Shown: positions 63,523 to 64,000 of the stretch, piece by piece
Position numbering within the stretch: the first letter of the stretch is position 1
Layout of the letters: each line of letters starts with the position of its first letter
NCBI RefSeq assembly: GCF_004798685.1
Contig: NZ_CP039291.1
Coordinates: forward strand, 1,798,001 to 1,862,000
Length of the DNA stretch: 64,000 nt
Direction: 5' to 3'
DNA from: Cellulomonas shaoxiangyii
GTDB lineage: Bacteria > Actinomycetota > Actinomycetes > Actinomycetales > Cellulomonadaceae
Translations under genes and position numbers: made by a program
Notes under the pieces: generated by a model
Database searches by the model: none
What the model was told of the DNA's origin: nothing
The model's input: the letters and a program-made list of their open reading frames with translations, nothing else

Positions 63523-64000
63523 ACCGGCGGCACTCGGAGCCGGGGCCGCGGCGCGCCGCCGACGCGTCGATGACGCTCATCAACGAGACGTACCGCCGCC
63601 CCCTCGACCCCGGGTACCAGGAGGTGGCGGACCGCCGACGGGCGGGGACGGCCCCGCGCCGGACCGTCCGCGGCGGTGCCGCGCTGCTCGTCCTCGCCGT
63701 CGCGCTCGGCGCGTTCGCGACGTCCGCCGCCACGGCGCTGCGTCGTCCGCCGCCTGCGGTCCTCGAGGCGCGCGCCCTCCTGGAGACCGAGATCCGTGAG
63801 CGGATCGACCGCGCCGAGTTGCTGCGCGACGCGAACGCGCTCCTGGCGGCCGAGGTCACCGGGCTGCAGACCGCCGCGGCCTCGAGCGAGGACCCCGCCC
63901 TGCTCGCACAGCTGCAGCAGGACGCGGTTCCCGGCGGCCGCGTGCCGGTCGTCGGGCCCGGCCTGCAGATCGTCCTGACGGACTGGGTGCCGGGGCCGGG
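63519..64000 (+). CDS. DUF881 family protein (partial, runs off window)
   Basis: This is the first 160 residues of a DUF881 membrane-anchored protein, cut by the window edge. An Arg-rich cytoplasmic start with LINETYRRPLDPGYQ leads to one membrane helix (about 50-72), a helical region and the conserved VVGPGLQIVLTDWVPG phrase. DUF881 proteins sit beside CDP-alcohol phosphatidyltransferases and cell-division genes in many actinobacteria. Their function is not settled. The ATG overlaps the stop of the upstream gene by four bases. Confidence 0.88.
   Translation, partial: MNRRHSEPGPRRAADASMTLINETYRRPLDPGYQEVADRRRAGTAPRRTVRGGAALLVLAVALGAFATSAATALRRPPPAVLEARALLETEIRERIDRAELLRDANALLAAEVTGLQTAAASSEDPALLAQLQQDAVPGGRVPVVGPGLQIVLTDWVPGP

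Overview
This 64 kb window is very GC-rich chromosomal DNA (GTG starts are common, G/C-ending codons dominate, antisense reading frames are long) and looks like a cellulolytic actinobacterium of the Cellulomonas type. The evidence is secreted GH6, GH10 and GH5 enzymes with Pro/Thr linkers and C-terminal carbohydrate-binding modules, several LacI regulators, a Ku/LigD-type end-joining pair, TANNNT minus-10 boxes placed for leaderless mRNAs, and a CDP-alcohol phosphatidyltransferase/DUF881 pair at the right edge. I saw no tRNA, rRNA, CRISPR array, insertion sequence or prophage.

Layout. 0-7 kb: catalase, DUF885 hydrolase, TRIC-type membrane protein, LacI regulator, HSL-type esterase and DUF3237 protein. 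7.3-8.8 kb: GH10 xylanase with a C-terminal binding module. 9.0-18.5 kb: a two-gene Tc (ABC) toxin-like module, made of a short TcA-related protein (TPR-like N-terminus, coiled coil, putative TcB-binding C-terminus) overlapped by a 1954-residue TcB-TcC fusion with SpvB, FG-GAP, RHS and a hydrophobic variable tail. 18.6-25.2 kb: glutamate dehydrogenase, P-type cation ATPase, LacI regulator and fatty acid desaturase. 25.4-36.6 kb: a signalling region with an anti-sigma kinase and PAS/GAF/SpoIIE phosphatase, a sugar-nucleotide-type epimerase, a secreted GH43 enzyme, a Ser/Thr kinase coupled to a lipoprotein, and a second PAS/GAF/SpoIIE phosphatase. 36.8-42.6 kb: UDP-glucose pyrophosphorylase, two GT2 glycosyltransferases, an ECF sigma factor coupled to Ogt, and DUF2277. 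42.6-52.2 kb: malate:quinone oxidoreductase, APP1-like protein with Dps, the divergent LigD-polymerase/Ku pair with Ku coupled to a PHP protein, HU, DUF6328 and threonine aldolase. 52.3-60.3 kb: a cellulase island with GH5-CBM2, GH6-CBM2, a LacI regulator, and divergently a soluble sugar-binding/GAF/PAS/degenerate GGDEF protein. 60.3-64 kb: DEAD-box helicase, CoA-binding protein, phosphatidyltransferase and the start of DUF881.

How the parts work together. Three LacI regulators, a LacI-like sensor fused to a degenerate GGDEF module, and shared short promoter elements upstream of the GH10 and GH6 genes suggest sugar-controlled polysaccharide degradation. The most unusual content is the compact Tc-like toxin pair and its tail with no recognisable enzyme motif. 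Next is the sugar-sensor/GGDEF hybrid beside the cellulases.
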